Below, piece by piece: positions 22,849-30,037 of a stretch of 30,037 bases of DNA. The notes beneath the pieces were generated by a model. The model made no database searches. It worked only from the letters and a program-made list of their open reading frames with translations, and was not told the DNA's origin. The stretch covers positions 1-30,037 of the forward strand of contig SPBW01000007.1 of assembly GCA_004525685.1 (NCBI GenBank). Direction: 5' to 3'. Origin of the DNA: Candidatus Atribacteria bacterium. Its GTDB lineage: Bacteria; Bipolaricaulota; Bipolaricaulia; UBA7950; UBA9294. Position 1 is the first letter of the stretch; every line of letters begins with the position of its first letter. The position numbers and the translations under genes were made by a program.

Positions 22849-24267
22849 ATGGAAAAACAGATACATATCGAGCCGGTTACGCGCATCGAAGGTCACGCCA
22901 AGATTACTGTGTTCCTGGATGACGCTGGCGACGTGAAGGATACCCAGTTCCATGTCACCGAACTGCGTGGCTTTGAAAAGTTCTGCGAAGGCCGAACGTT
23001 GTGGGAAATGCCGGGTCTCACTGCCCGCATCTGTGGGATTTGTCCTGTGTCGCACATCTTGGCCTCGGCCAAGGCGGCGGACGCGATTCTGGCGGTAAGG
23101 ATTCCCAAGACAGCCGAGATGTTGCGCCGCATGATGAATCTGGGGCAGTACATCCAGTCGCATGCTCTCAGCTTCTTTTACTTGTCGGCACCTGACTTCT
23201 TGTTGGGTTGGGATTCCGATCCAGCACTGCGCAACGTCGTTGGCCTCGTACAAGCCAATCCCGATCTGACGCGCAAAGGCATTCGTTTGCGGGCATTCGG
23301 GCAAGAAGTCATCAGCCGATTGGGTGGCAAGCGTGTGCATCCATCTTGGGCTGTGCCTGGCGGTGTCAATGCGCCGCTATCTAAGGACGATCATCAGTGG
23401 TTCGTCGAGAATCTCCCCGAATGCAAAGACACGATTCGCGAGACCCTCGACCTGTTCAAGTCATCGTTTGATTGCGAAGCGCGTGGCGTGCTGGGCGAAT
23501 TCAGCAGCATGTACATGGGGCTGGTGGCGCCGGGCGGGAAATGGGAGCACTACGACGGCCTGATCCGGATTGTCGATCAAGACGGCTCGATCGTTGTGGA
23601 TGGCCACGATCCATCTCGCTATTATGACATCATTCAGGAAGCGTCCGAACCGTGGACCTATCTGAAGTTCCCCCACTACGTGCCGATGGGCTATCCCGGC
23701 GGAATGTATCGCGTCGGCCCGTTGGGGCGCGTGAATGTGTGTGAATCCTTCGGGACGCCCGAAGCCGATGCTGCCCTCGAGGAGTTCCGCGCGACGACGA
23801 GTCGCTGCTCAGGCAAGGTGTTTGATTATCACTACACACGGCTGCTAGAGATCCTTGCATCTATCGAGCGCATGGAACTGCTGCTCGCAGACGAACGGAT
23901 TCTTGATCCCCATGTTCGCGCTGAAGCCAGCATCAATGAGCTAGAGGGAGTCGGCATTCATGAGGCCCCTCGAGGCACACTGATTCACCACTACAAGGTT
24001 GACGAAAACGGCATCATCGAGAAGGCGAATTTTATCGTCTCCACGGGCCACAACAACCTAGCCATGAACATGGCCGTCAAGCAAATCGCGCAGAAATACA
24101 TCGCCAAGGGGAACATCACGGAAGGCATCCTCAATCGTATTGAGGGTGGCATTCGTGCCTACGATCCGTGCTTGTCTTGCTCGGTTCACGCTGTGGGCCA
24201 GATGCCGATTCAGGTGAACATCGTCGATGCAGATGGCGCGTTGCAGCAGACGCTGACGCAGGAGTAG
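22849..24267 (+). CDS. hoxH: NAD-linked [NiFe] hydrogenase large subunit HoxH
   Basis: A 472-residue catalytic subunit. NiFe ligands are Cys62/Cys65 (ARICGICPVSH) and Cys441/Cys444 (DPCLSCSVH). A 25-residue tail after His447 is the expected target of the protease gene next door. Sequence and partners place it in the bidirectional NAD(P)-linked group 3d. It is clearly different from MvhA 10 kb away, although both keep the same overall plan. The start lies 9 bases after hoxY with GGGAGAAA upstream. Confidence 0.95.
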   Translation: MEKQIHIEPVTRIEGHAKITVFLDDAGDVKDTQFHVTELRGFEKFCEGRTLWEMPGLTARICGICPVSHILASAKAADAILAVRIPKTAEMLRRMMNLGQYIQSHALSFFYLSAPDFLLGWDSDPALRNVVGLVQANPDLTRKGIRLRAFGQEVISRLGGKRVHPSWAVPGGVNAPLSKDDHQWFVENLPECKDTIRETLDLFKSSFDCEARGVLGEFSSMYMGLVAPGGKWEHYDGLIRIVDQDGSIVVDGHDPSRYYDIIQEASEPWTYLKFPHYVPMGYPGGMYRVGPLGRVNVCESFGTPEADAALEEFRATTSRCSGKVFDYHYTRLLEILASIERMELLLADERILDPHVRAEASINELEGVGIHEAPRGTLIHHYKVDENGIIEKANFIVSTGHNNLAMNMAVKQIAQKYIAKGNITEGILNRIEGGIRAYDPCLSCSVHAVGQMPIQVNIVDADGALQQTLTQE

Positions 24268-24271
24268 ACCC

Positions 24272-24721
24272 ATGGATATGGTCATCGGAATCGGGAATGA
24301 CTTGCGAGGTGATGACGGCATCGGCCCACATGTGGTCAATGCCGTGCGGCCTCGACCTGATGTGGAAACGGTGACCATCCATCAGTTGGTGCCTGAACTG
24401 GCGCAACGAATCCATTCGGCCCGACGCGCCCTGTTTGTTGACGCGAGTCTGGATAGGGAGTGTGTCAGCCTGGGACCGATTGAGCCATCAGAGCATCGCG
24501 GGCTGGGGCACGCATGCACGCCCGCGGCGCTACTTGGATGGACGAAGCTCGCCTATGCCAGAGTTCCCGAATCTTGGCTTCTGCAGATTCCCGGGACTTC
24601 ATTTAGACTAGGCGAGCCGCTCAGCGTGTTCGCCAAGTCTCATATCCCCGATGCGATGGAAAGAATCGAGGAATGGCTCAATAGCGGTTCGAGGCGCATG
24701 CAGAGTGAGGAGGAAGCGTGA
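24272..24721 (+). CDS. hoxW: [NiFe] hydrogenase maturation endopeptidase HoxW
   Basis: A 149-residue peptidase with the motif GIGNDLRGDDGIG (acidic Asp14/15), a second Asp in ALFVDASLD and the conserved His in GLGHACTP. It should remove the HoxH tail. It is a separate, divergent relative of the protease that follows mvhA, consistent with one dedicated peptidase per hydrogenase. It lies 4 bases after hoxH, and its stop overlaps the hoxE GTG. Confidence 0.9.
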   Translation: MDMVIGIGNDLRGDDGIGPHVVNAVRPRPDVETVTIHQLVPELAQRIHSARRALFVDASLDRECVSLGPIEPSEHRGLGHACTPAALLGWTKLAYARVPESWLLQIPGTSFRLGEPLSVFAKSHIPDAMERIEEWLNSGSRRMQSEEEA

Positions 24722-25173
24722 AGGAATTGCTGGAACGGTACCCGGCTTCTGCGGAGCACATGCTTGATATGCTGCATGATCTCCAGGACGCCGAACCGAA
24801 GAACTATCTGAGGCCCGAAGCGCTTCAGGCGGTGGCCGACTACTTGTCTGTGCCAGTGTCGGATGTCGTGAGCACGGCCACGTTCTACACGATGTACAGT
24901 CTGAAACCGCGCGGAAAGCACGTCATCCGCTTCTGTGAATCTCCACCGTGCCAGCTGGTGGGCGCGGAATCGCTCATCGAAATCCTCTCAGAGCTTCTTG
25001 GAGTAGCTGTGGGCGAGACGACGGCCGATGGCGCGTTCACGCTGGAGACGGCCAGCTGTCTAGGTGTATGTGGCGTGGCACCCGCGATGATGATTGATGC
25101 CGAGGTGTACGGAAACCTCACCAAGGAGCGAATCGTGGAAGCGATCAACGCCGTAAGGGGGAGCAATGCCTGA
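24718..25173 (+). CDS. hoxE: NAD-linked hydrogenase diaphorase subunit HoxE (NuoE-like)
   Basis: A 151-residue thioredoxin-fold [2Fe-2S] subunit. All four ligands are present: Cys73 and Cys78 (FCESPPCQLVGAE), Cys114 and Cys118 (ASCLGVCGVAP). The N-terminal helical part (YLRPEALQAVADYL, STATFYTMYS) is standard for NuoE/HoxE. GTG 24718 overlaps the hoxW stop as GTGA. It pairs with HoxF to form the NAD(H) module. Unlike the preceding ferredoxin-like protein of the same fold, its cluster site is intact. Confidence 0.93.
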   Translation: MKELLERYPASAEHMLDMLHDLQDAEPKNYLRPEALQAVADYLSVPVSDVVSTATFYTMYSLKPRGKHVIRFCESPPCQLVGAESLIEILSELLGVAVGETTADGAFTLETASCLGVCGVAPAMMIDAEVYGNLTKERIVEAINAVRGSNA

Positions 25174-26419
25174 CAGCAAAAATCCGCGCATCGTCCTCCA
25201 GAATAGCGGTCTCATCGATCCGGGCAGCCTAGAACAGGCCATCGGAGCAGGGGCCTACGCGGCGATGGCCAAGATCATCGAAGAGTCGTTGTCCCCGCAT
25301 GACATTATCGACATTGTCAAGGCGTCGGGATTGCGTGGGCGTGGCGGCGCGGGATTCCCAACCGGACTCAAGTGGTCGTTTACCGCAAAGGGTGAGCAGG
25401 TCTATATCATCTGTAATGCCGACGAGGGTGAGCCGGGTACGTTCAAGGATCGTCTGATCCTGGAAGGCGATCCGCATCGGTTGATCGAAGGCATGATGAT
25501 TGCCGGCTATGCCGTCAACGCCAACAAAGGCTACGTCTATGTGCGTGGTGAGTATGCGTTGTCAATTGAACGCATGCAGATGGCGATTGACGCGGCTCGC
25601 GAAGCTGGATTGCTCGGCGAGCGGATCTTCGAGTCTGACTTCTCGTTCGACATCGAGGTCAAGAAAGGCGCAGGCGCCTATGTCTGTGGTGAAGAAACCT
25701 CGCTGATTGAGTCGATGGAAGGCAAGCGCGGTTATCCGCGCCTTAAGCCACCCTATCCAGGAGCCAAGGGTCTATGGTCCAAGCCAACGGTGGTCAACAA
25801 CGTCGAGACGCTGGCCAATGTTCCGCCGATCATCCTCCATGGTGCCGACTGGTTCCGTTCCTACGGCACGGAGAAGTCGCCGGGAACCAAAGTCTTCACC
25901 ATTCTCGGGCATGTCGAGAAGCCGGGTCTAGTTGAAGCGGAGATGGGCACCAGCCTCCAGACGATCATCGACCAGTATGGTGGGGGCGTGAAAGGCGGCA
26001 AGGCGTTCAAGGGCGCGCTGATTGGCGGTGCAGCCGGTGCCTTCGTGTGTCCTGATTGTCTCGACAAGCCGATGGATTTCGAGGGTCTGAAAGAGTTGTC
26101 TGCTGTGCTCGGATCAGGCGCCATTCTTGTATTCAATGAAGACGCCTCCATCGTCGACATGCTCGATGGCATTCTCGCCTTCTTCAAGCATGAATCGTGC
26201 GGGCAGTGTGTGCCCTGTCGAGCAGGGACCGTGGCGTTGAAGACGATCATGGGTCGCGTTCGCGCAGGCAACGGTGAGGCGCGTGATCTCAACAAGATGG
26301 TCGAGATCGCTACTACCATGCAAGTTATGTCGCTTTGCCCGTTGGGTCAGTCAGTGATATTGCCGATTACCACCGCGCTCAAGCACTTCAGAGCAGAGTT
26401 TGAGGCGCTGATCGCCTAG
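25166..26419 (+). CDS. hoxF: NAD-linked hydrogenase diaphorase subunit HoxF (NuoF-like)
   Basis: A 417-residue FMN- and NAD(H)-binding subunit. Visible are the GLRGRGGAGFPTGLKW nucleotide motif, NADEGEPGTFKDR, GAGAYVCGEETSL for FMN, and the [4Fe-4S] ligands Cys345, 348, 351 and 391 (CGQCVPC...LCPLGQ). It lacks both the N-terminal NuoE-like extension and C-terminal ferredoxin domain found in some HoxF/HydB proteins, so it is the minimal NuoF type. Last gene of the operon; it overlaps hoxE by 8 bases and is followed by a strong terminator. Confidence 0.94.
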   Translation: MPDSKNPRIVLQNSGLIDPGSLEQAIGAGAYAAMAKIIEESLSPHDIIDIVKASGLRGRGGAGFPTGLKWSFTAKGEQVYIICNADEGEPGTFKDRLILEGDPHRLIEGMMIAGYAVNANKGYVYVRGEYALSIERMQMAIDAAREAGLLGERIFESDFSFDIEVKKGAGAYVCGEETSLIESMEGKRGYPRLKPPYPGAKGLWSKPTVVNNVETLANVPPIILHGADWFRSYGTEKSPGTKVFTILGHVEKPGLVEAEMGTSLQTIIDQYGGGVKGGKAFKGALIGGAAGAFVCPDCLDKPMDFEGLKELSAVLGSGAILVFNEDASIVDMLDGILAFFKHESCGQCVPCRAGTVALKTIMGRVRAGNGEARDLNKMVEIATTMQVMSLCPLGQSVILPITTALKHFRAEFEALIA

Positions 26420-26444
26420 AGGAAGCAAGATCGTGAGACTCATT

Positions 26445-26479
26445 GCGGCGGCTCGCACTGCGGGTCGCCGCTTTTCTTT
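26445..26479 (+). terminator. intrinsic terminator of the hox operon
   Basis: A 12-bp GC-rich stem (26445-26456 with 26460-26471, two G-U pairs) with a 3-base loop, followed by TTTTCTTT. It lies 26 bases after the hoxF stop. Confidence 0.85.
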
Positions 26480-26493
26480 GACAGCCCTCTACC

Positions 26494-26651
26494 ATCAAGG
26501 CCATGAAGGCTATGAAAAGACTGAAGGGGACTGCAGAATCACTGACCACTCAAGAATCAAAGCGCGTTCCTTCTTCATGCCTCTTTGTGTCCTTCATGGT
26601 TGCAGGCTGGAACTGCTTCAACCCATGAAGAGCATGAAGCTCTCGAAGGCG
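26494..26651. repeat. degenerate 9-bp ATGAAGGNN repeat tract with inverted copies
   Basis: Four consecutive 9-base units at 26494-26529 follow an ATGAAGGNN pattern. An inverted group lies at about 26570-26600 and a direct group of three at 26625-26651. Inverted copies at 26592-26602 and 26619-26630 form an 11-bp hairpin with one bulge. A further inverted trace lies near 26695. The stretch between the hox terminator and crcB otherwise holds no gene I can support. Confidence 0.55.
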
Positions 26652-26732
26652 ATTCTCGTAGTCCCTCGGTGTACATGAATCAATGCCTGTCTTTCTTCAT
26701 GGGGATGCTCTTGATTGGAGAAGCGAGACAAC

Positions 26733-27098
26733 CTAGATAGCGCGGCCCAATCGCCAGCCGAGCCACGCGGCAGACAATCCCAGCACCACATTCAGAACCA
26801 CATTCAATCCCGCAAATGCGAACTGCTCTGCTTGCCACAACGAGAGCGTCTGATGGCTGAACGTGGAGAAGGTGGTGAAGCCTCCCAGAAGGCCGATGGA
26901 CACGAAGGCATGTGATTCTTGAGAGACAGACACACGAGTTCCTGCTGTGGCGATGAACAGACCAAGCAAGAAACTGCCCGCCAAGTTCACAAGCAGTGTC
27001 GTCCACGGGAATGCCGATACGAACGGCACGCGCGAGATCAGGTATCGAAGGACACTGCCAACGGCTCCGCCTGCAGCAACAGCGAGAATGTGTGTCAT
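26733..27098 (-). CDS. crcB: fluoride channel CrcB/FluC
   Basis: A 121-residue membrane protein with four hydrophobic segments. Family marks are GGAVGSVLRYLIS at the N-terminus, the pore Asn in LLVNLAGSFLLG, and the GLLGGFTTFSTFS motif. FluC works as an antiparallel dimer exporting fluoride. ATG 27098 follows AAGGAG; upstream codons are not homologous. No fluoride riboswitch is visible in the leader. A TAGAAT sequence (27135-27130, minus strand) may be its -10 element, without a clear -35. It is divergent from guaB and converges on the hox operon. Confidence 0.92.
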   Translation of the reverse strand: MTHILAVAAGGAVGSVLRYLISRVPFVSAFPWTTLLVNLAGSFLLGLFIATAGTRVSVSQESHAFVSIGLLGGFTTFSTFSHQTLSLWQAEQFAFAGLNVVLNVVLGLSAAWLGWRLGRAI

Positions 27099-27167
27099 GA
27101 ACTGGCTCTCCTTGAGTGAGTGGGCGGCCATTCTACGCGGTCTTGACATTCGTCACCATCCATCGGC

Positions 27168-27196
27168 TTGAACGCATTTCCCAACAAAGGTACAAA
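27168..27196 (+). promoter_or_regulatory. possible promoter for guaB
   Basis: TTGAAC (27168-27173) and TACAAA (27191-27196) with a 17-base spacer, about 30 bases before the guaB start. Each box matches the consensus at four of six positions. A TTGACA at 27143-27148 has no good -10 partner. Confidence 0.35.
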
Positions 27197-27226
27197 GAGA
27201 GAGGCTCACGGAACACAGGAGGCACC

Positions 27227-28723
27227 ATGGCTGGCAACATTGAGTGGCATCCCTCACGAACTCTGACGGAGTTTCGACTGCTTCCCGGACTGACAACGCC
27301 GGGGACTTCCATGGAGTCGATCTCTCTGACGACTCCCCTCGTCCGAAAAGCCGATGGACAGGGAACGATTGACCTACATGCGCCTATTCTGGCCGCTGCG
27401 ATGCAGGCGGTCTCTGGCTCCAGCATGGCCATTGAGCTGGCGCGTTTGGGTGGTGCAGCCGTCGTCTTCTGCTCGCAGACTATTCGATCACAAGCCGACA
27501 TGGTCGATAGGATCAAGTCTCACAAAGCGGGCTTCGTGGAGCCGCGCACATTGTCTGCGAACACGACGATTCGTGAATTGGAAGCCTTGCGACGGGAAGC
27601 CGGGTATTCGACGTTCCCAGTGGTTGACTCTCAAGGTCATCTACTTGGGCTGATTACACGTCGCGACTACTCGGCACTCGCACATAGCGATCTAACTGTG
27701 GCTGCGCGCATGATCGCTCGTGATCAGCTGGACGTAGGTATGAATGTGACGGATCTGCAGGAAGCCAACAGCCTGCTCATTGACGGACATCGCGCCATGC
27801 TTCCTATTGTGGATGCCGACGACCGACTCCTCTCTCTTGTGTTCCGAAAAGACATCGAAGATCACCTCGACAACCCAAATGAGGTCGTCGATTCACGAAA
27901 GCGCCTGATCGCTACGGCTTCTGTAAACACGCACGATTATCGTGAACGCGTGCCCGCACTTGTGCAAGCAGGCGTCGACATTCTGGTGATCGATTCATCC
28001 GACGGCTTTTCTTCGTATCAGCGCGAAACCATTGAGTGGATACGCGGTCAGTATCCGCAGATCCCCGTCATCGGCGGCAACGTGATTACCGGCGCGGGAT
28101 TTGATTATCTGGCTGAATCAGGCGCTGGTGCGATCAAAGTGGGCATGGGCGGCGGATCCATCTGCATCACGCAAGAGCAGAAGGGAACAGGACGCGGTCT
28201 GGCATCGTCTATCATTGATGTCGCCGCCGCGCGTGATCAGTACGCAGAGAAAACCGGCAAGTACCTCCCTGTGATTGCGGATGGTGGCATAGTCACTTCC
28301 AAGGATGCTGTGATTGCTCTTGCATTGGGCGCAGACGCGGTGATGATGGGCCGCTACTTCGCGCGCATGGATGAATCGCCCACTGCCAAACTTCAGATTA
28401 ATGGCCGCACGATGAAGCCCTATTGGGGTGAAGGCTCAGCTCGCGCCCGCGAATGGAGTCCGGCGCGCTATCGCCACGCATCATTCCTCGAAGGTGTGGA
28501 AGGATTCGTTGAGTATGCAGGCAAGCTGCGTGACAACCTGCCGCAATTCCTGAGCAAGATCACGGCAGCGATGGCCTCGTGCGGGTGCGCGACAATCGCC
28601 GAACTGCACGAGAAGGCTGAGTTAGAGCTCGTATCAGGGCTGTCGATTCGTGAAGGCAAGGTGCACGACATCCTGCAATTCGGTAGCGGCGAGCGCGACT
28701 CCCTGAACAGCTGGAGTATCTGA
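27227..28723 (+). CDS. guaB: IMP dehydrogenase
   Basis: Oxidises IMP to XMP with NAD in GMP synthesis. The 498-residue protein has a split TIM barrel with two CBS domains inserted at roughly residues 100-220. The catalytic loop reads GGGSICITQEQKGTGRG with Cys313; the flap and end region carry YWGEGSARAREW and the late SCGCATI segment. This wording (GGGSICIT rather than GPGSICTT) is that of the IMPDH subtype I associate with trypanosomatids and some bacteria. ATG 27227 follows a perfect AGGAGG; codons upstream are not homologous. GMP reductase is excluded by the CBS domains and length. Confidence 0.92.
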   Translation: MAGNIEWHPSRTLTEFRLLPGLTTPGTSMESISLTTPLVRKADGQGTIDLHAPILAAAMQAVSGSSMAIELARLGGAAVVFCSQTIRSQADMVDRIKSHKAGFVEPRTLSANTTIRELEALRREAGYSTFPVVDSQGHLLGLITRRDYSALAHSDLTVAARMIARDQLDVGMNVTDLQEANSLLIDGHRAMLPIVDADDRLLSLVFRKDIEDHLDNPNEVVDSRKRLIATASVNTHDYRERVPALVQAGVDILVIDSSDGFSSYQRETIEWIRGQYPQIPVIGGNVITGAGFDYLAESGAGAIKVGMGGGSICITQEQKGTGRGLASSIIDVAAARDQYAEKTGKYLPVIADGGIVTSKDAVIALALGADAVMMGRYFARMDESPTAKLQINGRTMKPYWGEGSARAREWSPARYRHASFLEGVEGFVEYAGKLRDNLPQFLSKITAAMASCGCATIAELHEKAELELVSGLSIREGKVHDILQFGSGERDSLNSWSI

Positions 28724-28733
28724 TCGCAACATC

Positions 28734-28742
28734 TGCTATGCT
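28734..28742 (+). promoter_or_regulatory. possible extended -10 promoter element for purB
   Basis: TGCTATGCT in the 60-base guaB-purB gap fits an extended -10 (TG-N-TATGCT), with no clear -35. No terminator hairpin is seen in the gap, so read-through from guaB is also likely. Confidence 0.3.
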
Positions 28743-28783
28743 ACATGGGTTTTTGCCGCGCTAGGATTGGGGAGGGCTTTGTG

Positions 28784-30037
28784 ATGTTCAGAGAGATCTC
28801 ACCGCTGGATGGCCGGTATGCTGCGACATTGGCTCCGCTAGGCGATTGCTTCTCCGAATTCGCCTTGGCGCGCGAGCGATGTGTGGTCGAACTTCTCTAC
28901 CTTCAGGCTCTCGACGGCACGGGCGTGTTCTCTCGACTGTCTCACGACGAGATCGCTCGTATCGACACGGCTCTCGAGTCATTCAGCGAGAGCGACTTCG
29001 ATCAAGTGAAGGCGATTGAGTCGACGACCAACCACGACGTGAAGGCCTGCGAGCTGTTCTTGCGAGAGAGACTGGCGCTGGCACGTCCCGAGATGATCCA
29101 CTTCGGCCTGACGTCAGCCGACATCAACAACCTTGCAACTGCCAAAATCCTCAAGCGCTATCGCGATGAGCATCAATTGCCGCAGGTGCGAGAGCTGCTC
29201 GGTGTGCTGGCCGCTCTTGCTGGTGCCTGGAGCGATGCTCCATTCCCAGCGCGCACGCACGGACAGCCTGCCAGCCCGACGACGGCAGGCAAGGAAATCG
29301 CCGTGTTCGTGTCACGCCTGCTGCGCCAAGCCAAGCAGCTGGAAGCCCATCGATTCCGCGGCAAGCTGAATGGTGCGACGGGGACCTATGCTGCTCTGAC
29401 CACTGCCGCCCCAGATGCTGACTGGCCCGCGCTATCGAAGACGCTCGTTGAGGGCATGGGCCTAGAGTGGAGTTCATGCACCACGCAGATCGAAGGCAAT
29501 GATGCGATGGCTGAGTATCTCGGCATCACCGCCCGCATCAACAACATCGTGCTGGATCTGGATTTGGATCTGTGGCAGTACATCTCGCGTGGAGAGATCG
29601 TCCAGAAGACGGTAGCCGACGAAGTCGGCTCGTCGACCATGCCTCACAAAGTCAATCCCATTCGCTTCGAGAACAGCGAAGGCAACATCGCGATTGCCAA
29701 TGCGCTATTGCATGCACTTGGCGATAAGCTGACGCAATCGCGCATGCAGCGAGACCTGTCCGGCTCGACAGTGCAGCGCAATGTTGGCGTTGCCCTTGCT
29801 CACTCCTATCTGGCGCTTCAGCAGACGATGGGTGGCCTTGGTCGCATCGACATCGATCGAGCGGCTGCCTTGCAAGAAGTCGACGCACATCCCGAAGTGC
29901 TCGCCGAAGCCATCCAAACCATCCTGCGCGCCGAAGGCGTGGACAATCCCTACGACCTGCTCAAGACACTGACGCGTGGTCAAGCACTGTCCAGCGAGGA
30001 TCTGCACACCTGGATTGACGCGTTGGATCTGGAAGAC
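28784..30037 (+). CDS. purB: adenylosuccinate lyase (partial, runs off right edge)
   Basis: Cleaves SAICAR and adenylosuccinate, releasing fumarate, in purine synthesis. The 418 visible residues match the longer E. coli-type PurB, with ISPLDGRYA at the start, ESTTNHDVKA and HFGLTSADINN, the RTHGQPASPTT segment, and the fumarase/lyase signature GSSTMPHKVNP near residues 280-290. No stop is reached; some 40 more residues would be expected. ATG 28784 is preceded by GGGGAGGG; a GTG three bases earlier is in frame. It follows guaB, so IMP-to-GMP and IMP-to-AMP steps are paired. Its product fumarate is also a substrate of the reductive branch encoded nearby. Confidence 0.94.
   Translation, partial: MFREISPLDGRYAATLAPLGDCFSEFALARERCVVELLYLQALDGTGVFSRLSHDEIARIDTALESFSESDFDQVKAIESTTNHDVKACELFLRERLALARPEMIHFGLTSADINNLATAKILKRYRDEHQLPQVRELLGVLAALAGAWSDAPFPARTHGQPASPTTAGKEIAVFVSRLLRQAKQLEAHRFRGKLNGATGTYAALTTAAPDADWPALSKTLVEGMGLEWSSCTTQIEGNDAMAEYLGITARINNIVLDLDLDLWQYISRGEIVQKTVADEVGSSTMPHKVNPIRFENSEGNIAIANALLHALGDKLTQSRMQRDLSGSTVQRNVGVALAHSYLALQQTMGGLGRIDIDRAAALQEVDAHPEVLAEAIQTILRAEGVDNPYDLLKTLTRGQALSSEDLHTWIDALDLED

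Noticed and set aside
26494..26651. CRISPR array
   Set aside because: The units are 9 bases, degenerate and contiguous, with strand switches and no spacers, and no cas genes are present.
27099..27226. Fluoride riboswitch upstream of crcB
   Set aside because: The conserved crcB-motif sequences are not visible on the minus strand of this leader.
1..30037. Insertion sequences, integrases, tRNA or rRNA genes
   Set aside because: None were recognised on either strand. The tight operons and lack of transposase-like frames argue against a mobile island, though a folded tRNA search was not possible.

Overview
The window looks like bacterial chromosome from a strict anaerobe living on hydrogen, ferredoxin chemistry or fermentation. 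Bacterial signs are strong Shine-Dalgarno sites, sigma-70-like promoters, an intrinsic terminator, and bacterial purB, guaB and crcB. Mixed in are families best known from archaea: HdrABC/MvhADG, KorABCD, an archaeal-type phosphoglycerate mutase and an AbrB-PhoU protein. Such mixtures occur in deep-branching anaerobic phyla (Bipolaricaulota/Acetothermia-like lineages are one guess), but no marker here fixes the phylum.

Layout. 189-1889: a PhoU-like regulator (minus) divergent from a small membrane protein and a YbjQ-family protein (plus). 1964-18767: a 17-gene minus-strand run, read from high to low coordinates as sucC, sucD, korC, hdrA, mvhD, mvhG, mvhA, hydrogenase protease, hdrC, hdrB, frdB, frdA, korD, korA, korB, two-subunit fumarase (alpha, beta), malic enzyme. 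Most neighbours overlap or are a few bases apart; the only real internal gap (135 bp, sucD-korC) carries three palindromes. 18990-26419: a divergent plus-strand operon of apgM, a PHP phosphoesterase, a degenerate ferredoxin-like protein and the NAD-linked [NiFe] hydrogenase genes hoxU, hoxY, hoxH, hoxW, hoxE, hoxF, closed by a strong terminator. 26445-26732: the terminator plus 9-bp repeats. 26733-30037: crcB (minus), divergent guaB, then purB, which runs off the right edge.

How it fits together (inference). The minus-strand run encodes every step from pyruvate to 2-oxoglutarate in the reductive direction: malic enzyme (pyruvate + CO2 to malate), fumarase, a soluble fumarate reductase, succinyl-CoA synthetase and 2-oxoglutarate:ferredoxin oxidoreductase. 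Inside the same run sits an H2-oxidising, flavin-based electron-bifurcating Mvh-Hdr complex. The only HdrB/HdrC pair in the window lies directly beside frdB/frdA. I propose that H2 electrons are split at HdrA, one path through HdrBC to FrdAB and fumarate, the other to ferredoxin, which drives carboxylation of succinyl-CoA by Kor. The Hox hydrogenase next door would exchange electrons between H2 and NAD(H). The direction of flux, and whether HdrBC and FrdAB form one complex, cannot be read from sequence.
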